This document shows positions 10,939 through 21,548 of a DNA stretch of 64,000 nucleotides, in pieces. The notes beneath the pieces were generated by a model. It searched no databases and was not told the DNA's origin. It saw only the letters and a list, made by a program, of their open reading frames with translations. This DNA is from Dermacentor variabilis (Eukaryota; Arthropoda; Arachnida; Ixodida; Ixodidae). Every line of letters begins with the position of its first letter. The stretch's first letter is position 1. Position numbers and translations under genes: made by a program. The stretch spans positions 253,403,267 to 253,467,266 of the forward strand of contig NC_134568.1 of NCBI RefSeq assembly GCF_050947875.1, given 5' to 3'.

Positions 10939-11195
10939 CCTGGAACTGAGCCCAGTTTAGTGCTAGGTTAGAGCCATCACTTCTATGGGTGCCGCCATGT
11001 TTGTTGACGCAAAGGTTTTGGGGCAGCTTTTGGGGCTCGCGATAAATCAGTGAAATAGCATGCCTGATGCAAAACCCAATGGCAGTTTGCGTCTCGCGCA
11101 TGCGCAGTGGCTTCGACACTATTTCTTTGGGGCCTCCAAAAGGTTTGGGGCCCCTTGTCAGGATTGGGGGCTCAATCTCACCGTTCGTAACCAGT

Positions 11196-11879
11196 TGTCA
11201 AGATTGGAGTCGGGCATGAATTAGATGGTAGCTGGCCCATGCCGTCGTCCAAGTTATCCACGCTGAGGATGTTGTTGAAGGGAAGGACTGCTTCTCATCG
11301 AGAACGAGGAATATGGGTTTATTTACAGTATCTACATAAGGACGTTGCAGTTCATCAGTCTAGCATGACTGCGAGAGAAAGTGCACTGAGCAGCCGCACA
11401 ACAGCGGTTTATAAATACTCGGTCCTCCCTCGATCCCAAGGTGAGGGAAACGTTCGACCAGTCATCGTAAACGAGTCGCCTCTCTGCGCGAGGGATTACA
11501 CACACACTTCCGCACAGGTTCACGGTCCTCAACCGACGTCAGACGGACTTCGTAGAACTCGGGGCTTACGTCAGGAAAGGTGCCTTATATTCCCCGAGCT
11601 GACCCATGGTGCACGGCCACTGACGCCCATTGTCTTGCATCTTGAACAGCGCGTGGGAAGGGGCCTTGAACTACGTTCCCTCGGGGACTGCCCCGCTCGC
11701 GGCAGACCGGGTAGGCGGTGTCGTGTTCCGGCATAAAGCCTGCTTCGTCGAACTCATCTCGGCTCCTGCGATGGAGAGTCGAGGAAGCGCGTATTGTCCT
11801 CCGGACACAGTCGACTTAGTGACGCCGTGGCTAGAGGGTTGCGGCGGCCTTCCAGGAAAAGTTTGACAGTGCTGTCACA
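11196..11879 (-). repeat. LTR (solo or truncated) of an LTR retrotransposon, minus orientation
   Basis: Read on the minus strand the block starts TGTGACAGCACTGTCAA and ends CCAATCTTGACA, so it has TG...CA termini. It contains a TATTTATAAA promoter box (plus strand about 11409-11420) and, about 90 bp downstream, AATAAA (plus strand about 11316-11321), in the right order for U3-R-U5. ACTGGTTACGAACGGTG directly beyond the 3' end could be a degenerate primer-binding site. No matching target duplication and no coding region were seen. The long plus-strand frame here is not a gene. Confidence 0.6.
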
Positions 11880-13089
11880 ACTGGCTGGCAAAACTTGCAC
11901 CTCAGCAGGCCGTTCTTAACACCCTGTTCTAAAACTATCTAGTGACAGCCGTCTTCAATTATTAAAGTGAGGGATTTGAGACAAATTATGGTTCCTGCTG
12001 GCCAAGAGTCACAGCAGGTGTGCACAGTAGAAGACTTCCTAATGGATCGCTTAGTAGTCTAACTTATATTTGCCAACTTTTTGGATTATTAATGTTAGGG
12101 CACCTATGTTGATTGGTCGTTTGTAGCTAATGGCGAGCTCATAACAAATAAACATTTAAACTGCATAAAAATCGTCATTTAAAGCACACTGGCAATAAAA
12201 ATTCTGTCCCATTTTGTGCAAGACATTGAACTCGAGCATGTAACCATGCCTTAAGGGTATATCATGGTGATTTGATGTGTCATGCTTTCTTGTCAACTCC
12301 CAAATTTTACATGAAGTTTTTGATTTTGGGATGTTGCTACAATCTTTGGTCAAGTTTTATGAAAAATAAGTTCTGTTCATGAAAAAGCTTTAAAGCTGTT
12401 GAATGATGTAGTGGTACAAGATTACAAAGAATGCACACAGAAAAAAAAATTATTGTACTTGTGCTGCCCTCTTGTGGCAGTGCAAGATGCTATATACCAG
12501 AAGGGTACTTGTTTTCAGCAAGTTTATTCTGACAAGTTCTTAAAGCAAGCAAACTTTGCAAGCAGCGTATTTGCATCAGCGTAGTCTCTGACGAAGTCGC
12601 TACATGTGGTCTGAAAGCAGTGTTGCTTGTTGGTGTCTGCTGTTCCAAGTTTGCTGCTGCTCTTGTGCTATGTCTAAAAGTAAGTCATCATTATCCCACA
12701 ACAGCTATATGGTCAGGGCAAATTTTAAAAAATGCGTGTGGTATTATCCCTTTTTGTCGTGTCTGCAGAATTCTTAGGAATTTTAAAGCTGAGAAGTTGG
12801 CAGGTATGGACATATGCCATTACATGGTACATTGGTAGAATGCTAATCTTATTTGTGTGAGGCAGTCATACCATGCTTAGTTTGTGCTTGTCACCTAAAG
12901 ACGAAATGAAGTCGCATGCTGCTGGTTGTCAGCAAATTATTATGGCTTACGCATAGCCGAGAGACCTGTTCCTTTCTTGTTTGTTGTTGCTTCAAAGCTT
13001 TTTTGTTTCTTATTTGCAGCGCGGCCTTCACCACATTATGCAACCTTAATGCATAGTTAAGCATGCTCCTGGTGCGCTTATTTTCAGTT
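11880..13089. other. Intergenic, nothing recognised
   Basis: AT-rich sequence without domains, splice-like exon candidates or clear terminal repeats. Confidence 0.4.
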
Positions 13090-13207
13090 TCATAATGCAC
13101 AAAAAAGACGTGAGGCGTGCAGACAGGACACAAGAGTAGAGAAGTGGACAACACACCCTACTCTTGTGTCCTGTCTGCATGCCTCACATCTTTTTTGTGC
13201 ATTATGA
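13090..13207. repeat. Foldback (near-perfect inverted repeat)
   Basis: Arms 13090-13139 and 13158-13207 are about 50 bp each, with only two or three mismatches and an 18-base loop. The shared core is GACAGGACACAAGAGTAG and its complement. RNA or single-stranded DNA from here would form a long hairpin. There is no tandem copy and no coding frame. Confidence 0.85.
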
Positions 13208-13540
13208 ATCCTTACCAACTAGCTCAGCTTTCTGTCGTTCTAAGTTTCAGTTTCACATGCACAATGCAGGGGAACTTGTCGTGCCAGTGTGCTTTAAGAA
13301 CCTTTTATCTATTTTGGAAGCTGATTTATTAGGCGTTCATTATCAGCTATAAACGTCCAATCGGCATATATCCAATGCCAAGTGGCATTGGCAGCCTAAC
13401 ATAACTAATTAAAAAGTCAATTAGCAGATCTTAGCTATATAAATGAACTACTAGATTATCTGTCAAAATGTTTCCTTTTGTTTGCCCCTGCTGTGAATCT
13501 TGGCCAGCAAAAATTATCATTTCGTCTCACATCAACTATG

Positions 13541-13640
13541 TTTAAAGGGAGCCTGAAACGATTTTGACGATTTTGTGGAAATGTACTGAGTCGTTAGGGT
13601 AGGTCCTTGCTGTTATTATAACTACTCAAGGAATCGCCTG
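13541..13640. mobile_element. One end of a TTAA-type MITE
   Basis: TTTAAAGGGAGCCTGAAACG resembles the ends of the TTAA-flanked elements at 14125 and 49485 (TTAA then AGGG). The other end was not found; the LINE at 13640 follows directly. Confidence 0.35.
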
Positions 13641-16105
13641 TTTAATCGATAACCTTAAACTTTCCAGTGCGCCAGGCCCAGACAGCATAATGGCTAAATC
13701 CTTAATGGGTACCAAATCGCAATCTAGCCGACTCTTGAAATTGATTTTCACTCAGTCTATTGCCTCTTCCACTATTCCGAATGATTGGAAAATTAGCAGT
13801 GTTGTACCTATGCACTAATCTGGTAGTCGTTCCAGTCCATGTAATTACCGCCCGATTTCCTTAACCTGCGTACCTTGCAAAATTCTAGAGCATATATTGT
13901 ACACCAGCATTGCATCTCATTTAGACAAGAACTCTTTTTTTCTTTCCCAATCAACATGGATTTAGACGATGCCACTCATGTGAAACACAACTGTTCGAAT
14001 TTACCGCAGACGTTCACCTCCACCTTAACTCCCATTTTCAAACCGATGTTATCTATCTTGACTTTGCAAAGGCGTTTGACCGTGCCGCCCATCTACATCT
14101 TGCCACGAAACTTGCTTGCCTTAAAGGGCCCCTCACCAGGTCTGGCCATTTTGAGCTGACAAGCGCAGAGCATGCATTGCACGATAACGATCATGTCTGC
14201 AAAGTATTACATCGCTACGCGCCGCGGAAAGATCTGAAATTTCAAACTGAACGCCGTTTTTGCTTCTCCTCGCGGCCGCCAGTGCTCCAAGCCGGATGGG
14301 GACGTAGTCGTGCCCCTGCGCCTATGTAGTCGGGTCCGCAGTGTGACGTCACTCGTGGTAACACGTAACTTCGAGAATTATTCAAGACATCTGTTATATG
14401 TGTGATCTGTTGCTTGAATTGTCGAATTGAAGTTTAGAGAAATAATAAAACGCACAAACGGAATGTCTGCGTGTTTCTGTTTTACTTCGCACCGAAGCAA
14501 GAGAGATGTACTTCCGCTTCGTCTGCTTGTTCCCACGGTCGTGCGGTCACGTGCGCAGGTACCGAAACTATGCCATTTTCTATCGTGTTCCAGCGGCGTG
14601 ATCATGCGTTGCGATCCGCTCGTTCTGCCTCAGTATTCATGTAGCACTGAATTATACCGCTATAGTCATGCATGTGTCCTTGTGCACAGTGCACAAAATC
14701 GTGCGCTACGCGAACGAGACAACAGCTCGCGCGCGACGCCGTCGGCGGGAATGTGTAGCGCAAAAAAAAAAAAAAAAAGCGAGGAGCAAAAAAAAAATGA
14801 AGGCGGGACCTGTGACGTATGCGTCACGCGATCCTCGAGGTTCGGTATGGGAGAACGCAGGGAAGGAATTTCGCTTGCGTAGGCTAGATGGGGCGAGTGG
14901 AGAGAGCGTCTTGCTTGGCAGTGGAGCCAGCCTGCTGAAGTCGGGTTCGCAGCACTGAAATATTTCTACCTCGGCTATTAATAAGCCCAATCTGAAAATT
15001 TTTTTGTGGCAGAACGCTCTTTAGAGAACACATAACAACTTCCAGCGTATAACCAAAATTTGCTAAGGGGCCTGGTGAGGGGCCCTTTAATATTGACCCT
15101 CGTATTGTCAAATGTTTTCTCACAAACTGTTCACAACACCCTTTCATCGATAACCTCAAGTCAAGTAGTCCAGTCTTGTCAGGTGTACCACAGGGTTCTG
15201 TGCTCGGGCCTCTTCTGTTTCTCATTTTTATAAATGACCTCCCTAATAGCATTCTTTCATCAATCCAGTTATTCGCTGATGACTGCGTCCTGTATCGGCG
15301 CATATCCTCCCATATAATGACCCAACTAATACTCCAGGAAGACCTAAGCAAAATGGCAAATTGGTGCTCTCTTTGGCTCATGTCCCTCAGCGTTTCTAAG
15401 TGCAAGTACGTGTGTGTAACTCGCAAGCGGGAATCATTAACCACCAGTATTCTCATAATTCCACAGCCCTCGCTCAAGTTGACTCTTACCGTTATCTATA
15501 GACGTTACTATCACTGATCAGCTTACGTGGTATGCACACATAACTAAACTTATAAACGACTGTTCTAAATCACTTCTACTCAAAAGATCGATTTCTCTGT
15601 CTTCTGTTCCCGTATGCAAGCTCGCTTATGAAACGTTCATTCGAACTAAACTTGAGTATGCTTCAGCAATTTGGAACCCTCACCGGACTTAGCTTATTAA
15701 CTCGCTTAAAGCAGTGCAGAATCACGCAGCACGTTTTATCATTTCAAACTATGACTGGCATACAAGTATAAGCGGCATTAAATCATCCATCAGCATCCCT
15801 AGTCTAACACTTCGTAGGGAGATATCACAACTTTCCCTTTCCCGCAAACTCTATTATAATTTCCCACACCTCAGGAACATATCTACTTCCACCCAACCAC
15901 TCTTCTGAGCGTCTCTTTAATAACCTGAGTCCACAACGCCTTCATGGTTCTTCTAATGCCTTCAACAACTCTTTCTTACCTACTGCTATTGAATTGTGGA
16001 ACGCGCTACCCAACAGTATAGCAAATGAAAGTGATCCAGATAAATTTAGGCACCTATTGTACGACAGAGACGGACAATTTCTCTGTCGCTTAGTGTGTCC
16101 CGTTT
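13641..16105 (+). mobile_element. CR1/jockey-like LINE reverse transcriptase, degenerate and split
   Basis: Fragments of a non-LTR retrotransposon reverse transcriptase in conserved order: SAPGPDSIMAKSL (about 13655-13695), NYRPISLT (about 13844), a degraded FAKAFDR block (about 14065-14080), then after a MITE insertion VLSGVPQGSVLGPLLFLIF (about 15175) and the catalytic LFADDCVLY (about 15268-15295). The C-terminal region with TAIELWNALPNSIA (about 15980-16025) ends near 16105. Many stops and frameshifts show it is a relic. Removing 14125-15086 and one TTAA restores continuity at the insertion point. Confidence 0.8.
14125..15086. mobile_element. piggyBac-like MITE (TTAA target), inside the LINE
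   Basis: Left terminus AGGGCCCCTCACCAGG and right terminus CCTGGTGAGGGGCCCT are exact inverted repeats. TTAA flanks both sides (14121-14124 and 15087-15090), which is the target specificity of piggyBac-type transposases. It interrupts the LINE frame between the ACTTGCTTGCC and TATTGACCC segments. 962 bp, with A-rich runs and no transposase, so non-autonomous. The long frames inside are not genes. Confidence 0.85.
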
Positions 16106-17189
16106 GAGCTACACATCGCTTCAGTTAAGTTCGTAATCTCTTTGGAACGGAAGGAACTTGGGTACTATTGACCAGCAAAATCCGGCAGTCTATCAACGAC
16201 TTGCGCGTTTAATGTGTATCGCTCCCTTATGGTGTGCGCACGAAGGGCATGGCTCTTCACATTCCAGCTTTTAAATTTCACGCAATTTTCTCACGAAGAG
16301 GAAAAGTGCTGCTTTGCATGTAGCTCAATCGACTGTGCACGAAATTATAACTATTCACGATTTATAGACAATACCGTTTTTGCCGCATCACTCCACGAAA
16401 CGGAAGAAAACAGCGGAGTGCATGGGGAGTAACTGTTGCCGTTCGTCCTCCCGTTGCTCTCTTTCCGGCCAGGGACTATACACTTACTCTCCGAAATTTG
16501 CACACGGCACGCACATTCATGCAGTTACTCCCTTGAGGGACGAAAGCGCCCTTTTTAGGACGAACTGCCCAGTTACTCCCGTTTTCCCCGGCATTATTTT
16601 TAGAGTATGACTCGACAGGCTGTAGTCGCGGGCGCCGCGATGTTCGGCTCGCTTTTGCTTCCCCTCTCCCGCTCGCTCCGAGAAGCCGCTGCGAAATCTG
16701 CCGTTATGTTTCACGCTTTCCTTCCTACCCTCGAAAGTTTCAGAAAAGTTTTTTTTTTTTTTTTTGTTCAGCGACCGCTTCCCCGCAGAAGGCGCATGAT
16801 AGCAGTTCACTGCGGTAATTGCCCAAGCACAGCGTGATTTTTGTGACACGCCCGCCTGCTGCTTTCGTGCTAGTTTGAGACATTTATTCCGAATTGGTCG
16901 CGCTGCCGACCTCGCGACTCTTCCGTCTCCGTTAAGAGTGGAATCTCCATCGCATTGCGGTTCTAAGAGCGCACGTTCATGTTTTCGGCTCGTCGTCAAG
17001 TCAAGGCCCCAAGGGCTTGTGTTTTGCACAGCGCAAATGAACGGCGTCGGTCAACGAAGAACATCTCCGGATTTGCGTCGATAGAAGACTACAACCTTGG
17101 TGACGACGGACTTCCTCCGGTGCCCGGTGAATATACGCTTGACCTATGTGAACTGGCTAGTTGGTTCTCAGCCAGACGAGGTGGAGTGC
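16106..17189. other. Repeat-like intergenic sequence, no gene
   Basis: Contains GGGAGTAACTG near 16423 and its complement CAGTTACTCCC near 16519 and 16569, suggesting fragments of a terminal-repeat element. GC-rich 16610-17050 has open frames but no recognised domain. Confidence 0.35.
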
Positions 17190-18035
17190 TCACTACTAGG
17201 CAGTGCGTGCAGCAGGAAGGAGCTACGAGCAGATAATCTCGACGCTGGAAGCACTGCAGGATGCCAAGTTCAAAGTGGAAACAAGGAGGGGCGCATTCAG
17301 TTTGATTGCTGTTGTAATATGCGAGTTTTCCTTTCTAAGTTTTCTGTATTTCTGGTCGGAGGTTCTACAGGAAGTTAACGAAACACAGAAGTACCTGCAG
17401 ACTGCAGGAATCAACCTCCAGCCCTGCAGCCTGAAGCTCAAATCGCTAAAGGGACACTAAAGCGAAAGAATAAATCAGTTTAGACTAATGAAGCATTGTT
17501 TGAGAACCCTGCAGGCAGCCATTTAAAAGAAATAGTTTGATTATTAGATGAGAAAATGAAGGTCCAAGTATCAGTATTTGAATTTCGCGCCGAAACCTCA
17601 GCGCCGGTACGTCAGCGTGACGTCAGGGATTCCAAAGTATGTTTTCGCATTTGGGCCGCGTTGGCTGAATAAAGGTTCCCGAAACTTGCCATGTTTAATA
17701 TTTTGTTCCTTTAGAACACAATGTAATCAATCTGTACGGCTGTATATAATTAGTAGGCCCTAGAAGATGCCATCAAAATCCAAGACGTCACAGCCCCCAG
17801 GTGCGGGAACTTAAGTAGGCGTCGCCACCCGTATTTTGTTCGTGCGCTTTTTCTGGCTTACCAAACACCTTATCGTTGTAAGAGCGGTGTTTTTGGTGTT
17901 GTAGAACGGTAATTTACTGATGCGGAAGAAATCATATTTCACTTTAGTGTCCCTGGAAGAGCAGCGCGTTGAAGTTGGGGAAAAGGTCATCGCCCAAGCC
18001 ACGGCAAAATGTGAGGAAATGGGGATTGAGGTACA
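17190..18035 (+). pseudogene. hAT-superfamily transposase fragment (ZMYM1/TTF-type)
   Basis: The frame through 17203-17460 reads ARSYEQIISTLEALQDAKFK-like text, then FLYFWSEVLQEVNETQKYLQ and INLQPCSLKLKSL. It continues after an insertion with LEEQRVEVGEKVIAQATAKC (about 17953-18010). This order matches the central region of hAT transposases of the ZMYM1-like type that precedes the C-terminal dimerisation domain. The frame is broken by a MITE and stops. A C-terminal domain of the same type lies at 29870-30349 on the other strand, probably from another copy. Confidence 0.65.
17447..17954. mobile_element. Short inverted-repeat MITE within the hAT fragment
   Basis: Left GGGACACTAAAG and right CTTTAGTGTCCC are exact inverted repeats about 500 bp apart. 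The hAT-like frame is interrupted precisely between them. Target duplication is unclear. No internal coding. Confidence 0.7.
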
Positions 18036-18135
18036 ACAACGGGTTACGTGTCACGCTATTTTTGTATTTTGCTTAATTAGATAATTAGTCAAGGTTATTT
18101 AAATAGAGCAGCATTCCGGGCCAAGTTGGTAATCC

Positions 18136-18393
18136 ATTACTCAAGTATATTATTGAGCAACAAAATGCAACACAGACGTAAGAGAAGAAGAACCATGGAA
18201 GAAGGAAAACATGCTATTCGCAGTTCGTTTTCTTCGTGTAAGCGCGTGCGCAGTCATCATCATAAAATTTTGCTTTATTGTAAGACTCTACACTGCTTCA
18301 GTGGCACAATAAATTTTGTTGAAAGTTTGTGCTTGGTGTGTGTTCTTCTCTTACGTCCGTGCCTTTTTTGTTGCGTAATAATACTTGAGTAAT
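18136..18393. repeat. Foldback with long loop
   Basis: The left arm starts ATTACTCAAGTATATTATTG (18136) and runs to AGAGAAGAAGAAC. The right arm (about 18338-18393) is its imperfect complement, ending ATAATACTTGAGTAAT. Arms are about 52-58 bp with about 145 bases between them. No transposase. Confidence 0.7.
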
Positions 18394-18516
18394 GCAACGA
18401 AGCTAGGGGGAAAATTCCGATTAGAAATTTGCAGAACGGTTTGCAAAACGTCCGAATAAACAGCTTCTGTCTTTCCGTTGGTCTTTCTATATATTAGAGT
18501 TTTTCAGCTTACTGAG

Positions 18517-18568
18517 CATGTTGGAAGGAAAACTGTTTATGAAGGAAACTGTTTTCCTTCCTGACATG
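18517..18568. repeat. Short hairpin
   Basis: CATGTTGGAAGGAAAACTG (18517 on) pairs with the segment ending CAGTTTTCCTTCCTGACATG-like at 18568, about 20-bp arms with about a 10-base loop. It lies between LINE relics. Confidence 0.6.
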
Positions 18569-18629
18569 TGAGAGCTTCTTTATTCTATGATGTCAGCATA
18601 TGTGAGTGCGATAGCGCAACATGCGGGGC

Positions 18630-18843
18630 CTTGGTGAGTGAGTGAATAAACTTTTGTTGGGTCCAGCAAAACAAGATGAAACGCGCACCCGGCTAATCCC
18701 ACGACGGGACTTCGCAGGAGCGAGCCACATGCACTCTTCCTTGGTGAACCTGGGGCCCAACGACCCGCACTCCCAGAGCATGCGAGACAAAGTAGCCAAA
18801 GTAGCAGCCTTCCCACAGTCCTGCGAGTGAGTGCAAAACGCAA
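18630..18843 (-). mobile_element. LINE 3' end, minus strand
   Basis: On the minus strand TLSRMLWECGSLGP carries the C-terminal LINE motif (H/R-MLWEC). The 3' end carries a TTCACTCACTCACC tail at about 18632-18650. Same type of 3' end as at 306-720. Strongly 5' truncated. Confidence 0.6.
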
Positions 18844-18854
18844 TGAAACGCGGA

Positions 18855-19185
18855 CCGACAGGTCTAGCCTGCCGGCCCGATCGCGGACGCGCTGGACGGC
18901 CAGGATTTAATTGGTAATTTGGTCATAGATTTCAGTGATTTGGTCCATGATCTGGTCTTCAAAGATGGACTTCGGAGGTGCGCGTCCCACTCTTCCCGGT
19001 AAACTTCGGAACCAACGGCCCGCACGTACTCCCAGAGCATGAGACAAAGTAGCAGCCTCACCACAGGCTACGCAAGAACAATTCGGGTAAATGTCAGGAT
19101 ATATGCTGTTAAGGGACGCTGGCTTTGGACGTAGGAGTTAGTTTGCAGGAGTCTGAGCGTGACCGCCTGCGGCCTGCTGCTTAGC
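18855..19185 (-). mobile_element. Second LINE 3' end, minus strand
   Basis: Minus-strand translation shows RPLTAYILTF, a degraded Cys/His motif around LCLMLWEYVRAVG, then REEWDAHLRS. Adjacent to and in the same orientation as the previous fragment, so either two insertions or a duplicated 3' end. Confidence 0.6.
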
Positions 19186-19210
19186 TTGGAATGACGCGGC
19201 GGGAAAACCC

Positions 19211-19260
19211 TTCATGACTCTTCTCCAGTGGCGTAGCTAGGTGGCTAGGTCGTCTGGCAC
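19211..19260 (+). mobile_element. Terminal end of a hAT-like element
   Basis: CAGTGGCGTAGCTAGGTGGC is a recognisable terminus; related CAG(T/G)GGCGTAGCC ends are at 56566 and, inverted, at 61388-61402. The opposite end was not located. Confidence 0.4.
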
Positions 19261-19737
19261 CCGGGTCCCATGGGTCTTCTGTCACCCCGCCCCCCTCCCC
19301 GGGTGTAGTCGAGGAAGGCGAGGATATCAACAATTTCCTGGTTTCAGCACCAGTACAGCCGCCTTGGATACCGCGCACGTCCCACGGGTCCCCCTCTCCT
19401 TCGCTTTATTTCTCAGACATTGCGAATGCAGCAGGTATACACGCTGTTTTTTCTGCGCCAAATAACACAGGGTGCTGCACTGATAACTTGTGATAAGCGC
19501 ACGTGTGCACATCTTCTGTCAGATTGTAAGGCTTAATTGGCAGCCAATACAAATGCGGCATCGTGGAAAATATGGCTCACGTCACGAGTAACAAAAAAAT
19601 ATATTTATAAAGTTTTAATTACCAATTTTAGCGGCAATATTGCATTTGCAAAATTGAAGCCCGACATTCATATCTTGCCCAACAACAACTTCACAAAAAT
19701 CCTCGTAGGTACTATGGCGCGCAGTTTTTGGCTGTGA

Positions 19738-19980
19738 CCCGCCGTGGTTGCTCAGTGGCTATGGTGTTGGGCTGCTGAGCGCGAGGTCGCGGGATCGAAT
19801 CCCGGCCACGGCGGCCGCATTTCAATGGGGGCGAAATGCGAAAACACCCGTGTACTTAGATTTAGGTGCACGTTAAAGAACCCCAGGTGGTCGAAATTTC
19901 CGGAGTCCTCCACTACGGCGTGCCTCATAATCAGAATGGTTTTGGCACGTAAAACCCCATAATATAATAATAATATAGTA
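19738..19980 (+). mobile_element. tRNA-derived SINE (Ruka-like), full length
   Basis: A tRNA-like head with a box A-like GGTTGCTCAGTGGCTATGG and a box B-like GGGATCGAATCCCGGCC is followed by a conserved body (CGAAATGCGAAAACACCCG, TTAGGTGCACGTTAAAGAAC) and a short ATAAT-rich tail. Target duplications TTTTTGGCTGTGA (before) and TTTTGGCTGTGGA (19981-19993) flank it, showing retroposition. Other copies are at 33121, 55705 and 59325, all on the plus strand. Confidence 0.9.
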
Positions 19981-20369
19981 TTTTGGCTGTGGACAGCCCT
20001 GAACGAAAACGAAAATTAATTTGTGTGTCAGTGACGCGGATCTCCCCACCCTATTAGCAAACGTCACCTGCCTCCCTGCTGCGCGGGCCGATTCGGGCCT
20101 TGAGAAGGCCGAGGGCAGGGTAGACAAACTTGAGGTAGACATGCAGTAACAACAAAGAGGCAGTACAACAGGTGGTCATAGTTACCCAGCGCAACGCGGA
20201 GGGTAGACCAACTCTAGGCCCAGCTCAGCCAACTATTCACCCCAATGGGAAGTAGAATGGACCAACTGGCAGAACTGCAAAAGCAAATCCTTCTGCGGTT
20301 GAATCATGGCCGGACTCAACACTAGGGCAAACACAATATGGCATATTACTACTCTAGGGGCTTCACAAA

Positions 20370-21548
20370 AAAAATAAAAACGTTCTACAAGCCTACCTTG
20401 CGAGACGCGATGGTCCCGACATCATCGCGCTCCAAGAGTGTGGAAAAAACGCTAAACTGAGCGGATACAAAACGTTCCCAGGCCGGTCGCCAGACACTCA
20501 GACTGCTACCCTGGTGAAGAGAAATGTCACCGTCATGCAGCATGAGGTAGGGTGCACGCAGATTGACTACGTGTTAACGGAGATTATACCGCAGAGGAGG
20601 AAAGAACGCAGCCTGCTAGTCCTGAACGCCTACAGTTCTTCTAAACTAAGGAAAGGCTGTGGCTTCAGGGAGCTCTTTGCCAAAGTGCAAGCACTGGCAC
20701 AAGGGCAGCAGCGTCTCGTAATAGTAGGGGATCTTAATGCACCACACCAAGCACGGAGATATAACCACTCCCAGATAAAGGGGAGGGAATTATGGGACGC
20801 CTTGAAGCAGTGCAATTTAACACTCCTCAACGATCCACTCGCACCGACCAGGCAGGGGAACAGCGTGTCATACGACACCACCCCCGACCTGGCCATGATC
20901 GGAGCGGACGTTGAGGCTACATGGCACAACACTAAAGAGAACCTAGGTAGTGATCACACAATCATAGAGATTGTTGTGCAAAACGGGGTCAAAATCAAAC
21001 GTGAGAGGAAAACACTCAAATCCATCAATTGGCAATCCTTCCGAGACAACAAAGGGGGTTGCGGGGAAATCATCGACATAGCTGAATGGACCAATAACAT
21101 CAAGCAGGCGTGCAAGGAGGCTGAGGAGGAAATAGAATTAGATGAGGAGCAAGACTGGGTTGATAGCCACATGAGACAACTGTGGCAAAAGAAAAAAGAG
21201 GCAGAAACCGAGCTTGCCCAAAAAAGGCGCAACCGTAACCTGAGAAGGAGAATAGCAGCTCTCAACAAGGAAATTGAGAGCCATGCCCAAACACTAAACA
21301 GACAACACTGGAACGACATCTGCGATAGACTAGACGAGCAATTAAGCTCCATCACCACCTGGAAACTATTGAGGGACCTCCTGGATCCAGACAACACCAA
21401 AACAGAGATCAGGAGAAAAATGCAAAGACTAACACACAATTTCCAGGGTTCGGAGGAGGATATGATCAACCAGATAAAAGAGAAGTACATAGGGGAAACA
21501 AACACCGAAACATATCCGACTATAGTGGCGAAAACAACGAGGAGCTAG
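20370..21548 (+). pseudogene. LINE APE-type endonuclease and linker
   Basis: An open frame of about 390 codons if counted from the in-frame YLARRDGPDIIALQECG (about 20395). IALQE supplies the metal-binding Glu, VIVGDLNAPH the catalytic Asp/Asn, and GSDHTIIEI the terminal Ser-Asp-His motif of AP-like endonucleases that nick the target DNA. After the domain comes a long charged helical linker (EEAEEEIELDEEQDW and KKKEAETELAQKRRN). The frame stops at 21546-21548 before RT. It is the best preserved LINE frame in the window. Confidence 0.82.

Noticed and set aside
11239..11736. 165-codon open frame
   Set aside because: Runs antisense through an LTR, with no domain.
14427..14990. Overlapping frames rich in Lys and Arg
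   Set aside because: Arise from A-runs in a non-coding MITE.
20954..21505. 183-codon minus-strand frame rich in Ser and Leu
   Set aside because: Antisense shadow of the LINE endonuclease-RT linker.
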